A stretch of 64,000 nucleotides of DNA. It comes from PALSA-1006 sp963733265. GTDB lineage: Bacteria; Pseudomonadota; Gammaproteobacteria; Burkholderiales; Gallionellaceae. This document shows, in pieces, positions 60,431 to 64,000 of this stretch. The translations under genes and the position numbers were made by a program. The first letter of the stretch is position 1. Each line of letters begins with the position of its first letter. The DNA lies in assembly GCA_963733265.1 (NCBI GenBank), contig CAVTCF010000001.1:1612001-1676000 (forward strand). The letters are read 5' to 3'. The notes under the pieces were generated by a model that saw only the letters and a list, made by a program, of their open reading frames with translations, had not been told where the DNA came from and did not search any database.

Positions 60431-62242
60431 ATGACTGAAAATAATCATACTGAGATCACACTGGAACAGGCAGTCACCTTGCACGGTTTGTTGGTTGAGC
60501 GGGTTAAGCGCACGCCGGATGCTGTTGCTTACCGTTATTTTGATACCGGTAGTAACGGGTGGGCATCCTATACCTGGTTGGAAGTGCGTGATCAAGTTGC
60601 GCGCTGGCAAGCCGCTTTATTGCAAGAACAGTTGGAGGCGGGGGACAGGGTTGCCGTCATGATGCGCAACTGTCCGCAATGGATATTTTTCGATCAGGCT
60701 GCGTTGTCGCTGGGGTTGGTTGTTGTACCGCTCTATACAGTGGACAGGGCGGAAAATGCAGCTTACATCGCCAATGATTCAAACGTAAAAGTATTACTCT
60801 TCGAGACACAGGAACAGTGGTCCGAGTTAAACATCGTTCTTGCACAAATGACCTCTGTACGGCGTTTTATAAGTTTGAATAATATCGGGCAGAACGTCGA
60901 AGCGCGCTTGCAAAGTGCCGAAGTATGGTTGCCGACCTCCGCCCAGTTGCGGGCGGCGACGCTGACTGATCCTTATGCTCTTGCAACGATTGTTTACACC
61001 TCGGGAACAACCGGCAAACCCAAAGGTGTCATGCTGAGTCACCACAATATCTTATCCAACGCATATTCATGTTTGGATATTTTTGCGCCGAAACCCAACG
61101 ATCTGCTGTTGTCTTTCTTGCCGCTTTCGCATGCGTTTGAGCGTACGTTGGGATACTACTTAACGGTGATGACCGGGGCGACCGTGGCATTTGCGCGCTC
61201 CATTCCATTGTTGAGTGAGGATATGCAGACAATCAAACCGACCTTGTTGATCTCGGTGCCGCGTATTTATGAACGTATCCTTGTTGCGATAAACACCAAG
61301 CTTGATGAGGGTTCTCCAATACGCAAAATGCTATTTAATTTGGCAGTCCATGTGGGCTGGGCCCGATTTCTATATCAACAAGGAAGAGGTAGCTGGAAAC
61401 CGGCTTTTATTCTTTGGCCCTTATTGGACAAGCTGGTTGCGCGCAAACTGTTGGAGCGATTAGGCGGACGTTTACGCACTGCAATCAGCGGGGGGGCGGC
61501 ATTGTCTCCCGATGTGTCGAGAGTGTTTGTCGGGCTGGGGTTGCCCGTAGTACAGGGGTATGGTTTGTCGGAAACCAGCCCGGTGATCAGCGGCAATCAT
61601 CTGGACAACAATTATCCTGAATCGGTGGGACAACCAATCCGCGATGTTCAGATTCGCCTTGGAGAAAGTAATGCTTTGCTGGTGAAAGGTCCGAATGTGA
61701 TGATGGGATACTGGAATAATCCCGAAGCAACGCGTGCCGTAATTGACGCGGAGGGCTGGTTCAATACAGGCGACATCGCCAGAATAAGCCCGTCGGGCCA
61801 TATCACCATTACAGGCCGGGTAAAGGAAATCATCGTGATGTCAAATGGAGAAAAATTGCCTCCTTCAGACATGGAATTTGCAATCACGCGCGATAATTTG
61901 TTCGAGCAGGTGATAGTACTGGGTGAGGCGCGTTCGTACATGGTTGCGGTGGTTGTTTTAAATCCGGACGTCTGGAAAAAATTTGCAGCGGAAATCGGTG
62001 TGCGACACGATATGCCGGAATCTTTAAAAGATACACGTGTCGAGCAACAAGTGCTGCTTCGTATTGGCGCGCAATTAAAAGAATTCCCGGGATATGCGCG
62101 TGTCCATCGAGTTCTTATACAAACCGAACCATGGACAGTGGAAAACGGAATAATGACACCGACACTTAAAATGAGACGTAATCGTGTGACCAAACATTTT
62201 GAAAAAGAGATCGAACAACTATATAAGGGACATTGGAAATGA
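60431..62242 (+). CDS. Long-chain acyl-CoA synthetase (AMP-binding)
   Basis: Activates fatty acids to acyl-CoA. 603 residues of the ANL superfamily: P-loop IVYTSGTTGKPKGVMLSHHN, motif VQGYGLSETSPVISGN, GWFNTGDIARISPSGHITITGRVKEIIVMSNGEKLPP with the catalytic-domain hinge. It resembles the eukaryote-like/FadD15 long-chain group in its N-terminal insert. The ATG of the following thioesterase overlaps its stop (ATGA), so the two are coupled. Confidence 0.93.
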   Translation: MTENNHTEITLEQAVTLHGLLVERVKRTPDAVAYRYFDTGSNGWASYTWLEVRDQVARWQAALLQEQLEAGDRVAVMMRNCPQWIFFDQAALSLGLVVVPLYTVDRAENAAYIANDSNVKVLLFETQEQWSELNIVLAQMTSVRRFISLNNIGQNVEARLQSAEVWLPTSAQLRAATLTDPYALATIVYTSGTTGKPKGVMLSHHNILSNAYSCLDIFAPKPNDLLLSFLPLSHAFERTLGYYLTVMTGATVAFARSIPLLSEDMQTIKPTLLISVPRIYERILVAINTKLDEGSPIRKMLFNLAVHVGWARFLYQQGRGSWKPAFILWPLLDKLVARKLLERLGGRLRTAISGGAALSPDVSRVFVGLGLPVVQGYGLSETSPVISGNHLDNNYPESVGQPIRDVQIRLGESNALLVKGPNVMMGYWNNPEATRAVIDAEGWFNTGDIARISPSGHITITGRVKEIIVMSNGEKLPPSDMEFAITRDNLFEQVIVLGEARSYMVAVVVLNPDVWKKFAAEIGVRHDMPESLKDTRVEQQVLLRIGAQLKEFPGYARVHRVLIQTEPWTVENGIMTPTLKMRRNRVTKHFEKEIEQLYKGHWK

Positions 62243-62637
62243 GTGAAGAAACGACAACCCTGCCAAGCCGTCACGCCACTTTGCGCGTGGTGGCCTTGCC
62301 CGGAGACTGCAATATCTCCGGTGATGTTTTTGGCGGTTGGGTAATGGCGCAAGTGGATATTGCCGGGAGTATTCCCGCTATTAGTCGGGCGCGGGGCAGA
62401 GTGGTAACCGTAGCGGTGAATTCATTCCTGTTTAAACAACCCCTTTTTATGGGTGATGTGGTGAGTTTCTATGCGGAAATTATCAAAATTGGTCGCACTT
62501 CCATGACTATCAATGTCGAGGTCTATGCGCAGCGTGATCCGGTCAAACCAACCTGTGTCAAAGTGACGGAGGCTACATTGACTTATGTTGCCGTGACAAA
62601 TGAGCGTAAACCGCGACCGGTACCACCTGAAAATTAA
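62239..62637 (+). CDS. Acyl-CoA thioesterase (YciA-like hot-dog fold)
   Basis: Hydrolyses acyl-CoA. 132 residues. Hot-dog family motifs: NISGDVFGGWVMAQVDIAGSIPAISRARGRVVTVAVNSFLFKQPLFMGDVVSFYAEI, matching the YciA/acyl-CoA hydrolase group, with Asp in the conserved GGWVMAQVD segment. A GGAAATGA context couples it to the upstream ligase. It may balance CoA pools during fatty acid use. Confidence 0.92.
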   Translation: MSEETTTLPSRHATLRVVALPGDCNISGDVFGGWVMAQVDIAGSIPAISRARGRVVTVAVNSFLFKQPLFMGDVVSFYAEIIKIGRTSMTINVEVYAQRDPVKPTCVKVTEATLTYVAVTNERKPRPVPPEN

Positions 62638-62648
62638 ATAATCAACAT

Positions 62649-62727
62649 CTCCTCCGCATGAAGGGGGAGGGCGGGGCTAGAAGTGTTGTATTGAGACAAC
62701 CCCCATCCTAGCCTTGTCTCGGAGAGG
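62649..62727. repeat. Imperfect inverted repeat before the hydroxyacyl-CoA dehydrogenase gene
   Basis: GGCTAG (62675-62680) pairs with CTAGCC (62708-62713); the outer flanks CTCCTCCG and CGGAGAG are also complementary. G-rich and C-rich tracts around it resemble dispersed intergenic repeats. It may act as an attenuating hairpin inside the beta-oxidation cluster. Confidence 0.4.
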
Positions 62728-62768
62728 GGAAGGAACAAGGCTCTGCAAAGATCACGGTGAGGTAATAA

Positions 62769-64000
62769 ATGAAAAAATTACATATCAGAAAAGTTGCAAT
62801 CCTTGGTGCGGGTGTCATGGGCGCGCAAATTGCCGCGCACTTGGTCAATGCCAATGTGGAAACGCTTTTGTTCGAGTTGCCCGCGAAAGAGGGTGATCCG
62901 AATGGCAATGTGAACAAGGCGCTCGATGGATTAAAAAAACTTGAACCGGCACCCATAGCCAGCCCCGCCAAGATCATTTATATTCAGGCCGCAAACTACG
63001 AGCAGCATTTGGAAAAGTTGCTCGAATGCGATTTAGTGATTGAAGCTATCGCCGAACGTATAGATTGGAAATCAGACCTGTATCGCAAGGTTGCACCTTT
63101 TCTGAATTCGCACGCGATATTTGCCACCAATACTTCCGGTTTGTCTATCAATAAACTTGCGGATGCCTTCCCCGAAAATCTTCGCCACCGTTTTTGCGGC
63201 ATCCACTTCTTCAATCCGCCGCGTTACATGCACTTGGTCGAGTTGATCCCTTGCGCGGGTACGCAAGCAATATTTCTCGATCAATTGGAAACATTTCTGG
63301 TCTCCACATTGGGGAAAGGTGTTGTTCGAGCCAAAGATACCCCGAACTTTATTGCCAACCGTATTGGTGTGTTTTCCATGCTTGCCACCGTGCATCATGC
63401 CCAGCGTCTCGGCTTGAGCTTCGATACAGTGGATGCACTCACCGGGCGTTATTTGGGGCGCCCAAAAAGTGCCACTTTCCGCACGCTGGATGTAGTCGGG
63501 CTGGACGTGTTCGCGCATGTCGTCAAAACCATGCAGGAGAATCTGACCGATGATCCGTGGCATGCGTTTTTTAAGTCGCCGGAATGGATCACCAAGCTGA
63601 TAGAACAAGGTGCGTTAGGACAGAAGGTTAAGCGCGGCGTATATCAAAAAATGGGCAAAGAAATACACGTGTTTAATTTGGCCGCTTACACCTACCGTGC
63701 CTCAAGCGGAAAGGCTGACGATGCAGTGAAAGATATTTTGCGCGAACGCGACTGGTCGGCAAAGCTGGCAAAATTGCGCGACAGCCAAAATCCGCAAGCG
63801 CAATTCGTGTGGAGCATTTTGCGCGACACTTTCCATTATTGCGCTGTGCAGCTTGCCAGTGTCGCGAATAATGCGCGCGATCTTGACTTTGCAGTGCGCT
63901 GGGGTTTCGGCTGGGATACCGGCCCGTTTGAGATATGGCAAGCCGCAGGCTGGCAGCAAGTTGCAGGCTGGATCAATGCCGATATTGCAGCAGGAAAAAC
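62769..64000 (+). CDS. 3-hydroxyacyl-CoA dehydrogenase (FadB/FadN-like), cut by window end
   Basis: Open frame from ATG at 62769 to the window edge, 410 codons seen. The NAD-binding start is KVAILGAGVMGAQIAAHLVNA, with VIEAIAERIDWKSDLY, FATNTSGLSINKLA and the catalytic-region GIHFFNPPRYMHLVELIP. The C-terminal 3HCDH domain follows (DTPNFIANRIGVF, LGRPKSATFRTLDVVGLDV). A dehydrogenase domain at the N-terminus, with coding sequence continuing past it, fits the FadN-like order in which an enoyl-CoA hydratase domain comes last. A GAGGT site precedes the ATG by 8 bases. Confidence 0.93.
   Translation, partial: MKKLHIRKVAILGAGVMGAQIAAHLVNANVETLLFELPAKEGDPNGNVNKALDGLKKLEPAPIASPAKIIYIQAANYEQHLEKLLECDLVIEAIAERIDWKSDLYRKVAPFLNSHAIFATNTSGLSINKLADAFPENLRHRFCGIHFFNPPRYMHLVELIPCAGTQAIFLDQLETFLVSTLGKGVVRAKDTPNFIANRIGVFSMLATVHHAQRLGLSFDTVDALTGRYLGRPKSATFRTLDVVGLDVFAHVVKTMQENLTDDPWHAFFKSPEWITKLIEQGALGQKVKRGVYQKMGKEIHVFNLAAYTYRASSGKADDAVKDILRERDWSAKLAKLRDSQNPQAQFVWSILRDTFHYCAVQLASVANNARDLDFAVRWGFGWDTGPFEIWQAAGWQQVAGWINADIAAGK

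Noticed and set aside
1..64000. tRNA, rRNA, tmRNA, prophage or complete insertion sequence
   Set aside because: I saw no cloverleaf-like signature, transposase, integrase or phage structural gene.

Overview
This is a contiguous piece of a Gram-negative chromosome, most likely a betaproteobacterium of the Nitrosomonadales/Gallionellaceae type. That placement is inferred from gene order and protein style: rpoE-rseA-rseB-rseC-mucD-lepA-lepB-DUF4845-rnc-era, recO-pdxJ-acpS-nagZ, zipA-ligA, several c-type cytochromes and much c-di-GMP signalling. It was not established by a database search. Coding density is high. I recognise no rRNA, tRNA, CRISPR array or complete insertion sequence.

Layout. 1-1.7 kb: the tail of an unidentified gene converging on nadB. 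1.9-10.7 kb: the sigma-E envelope stress operon and a translation/processing/secretion operon (lepA, lepB, DUF4845, rnc, era). 10.7-13.3 kb: an accessory islet that separates era from recO. It holds an inverted repeat, a lipoprotein gene behind a c-di-GMP-I (GEMM) riboswitch, and a VapBC-like toxin-antitoxin pair with a palindromic operator. 13.3-23.2 kb: housekeeping genes (recO, pdxJ, acpS, nagZ, zipA, ligA, galU, a purine phosphoribosyltransferase, an MTA/MTI phosphorylase, def, a K+ channel). 23.2-31 kb on the minus strand: a glycosyltransferase and polysaccharide deacetylase pair, aconitase, and a marR-emrA-emrB efflux operon.

31-40.4 kb is rich in signalling: a PAS-GGDEF-EAL protein, a small cytochrome c, an HD-GYP phosphodiesterase, a DinG-type helicase, and a CheW plus soluble PAS-PAS chemoreceptor pair. 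40.8-43.0 kb is a redox cluster: cytochrome b561, an unrecognised four-helix His-rich membrane protein, an SHP-type cytochrome (DUF1924) and a diheme cytochrome DHC. It is followed by hslO, an outer-membrane barrel and a membrane-anchored zincin-like protein. 46.1-51.2 kb holds a hybrid sensor kinase with six near-identical tandem PAS units of 426 bp. A frame break separates the PAS array from the kinase part.

51.2-55.2 kb: an FAD-dependent dehydrogenase, a second toxin-antitoxin pair, and an AT-rich stretch of three small genes flanked by an ~80-bp repeat. 55.2-64 kb: radA, a His-rich CDF metal exporter, and a fatty-acid oxidation block (fadE, acyl-CoA ligase, thioesterase, 3-hydroxyacyl-CoA dehydrogenase cut by the window end).

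Most worth follow-up: the riboswitch-controlled lipoprotein, the PAS repeat array with its frame-breaking junction, and the four-helix protein embedded in the SHP/DHC electron-transfer cluster.
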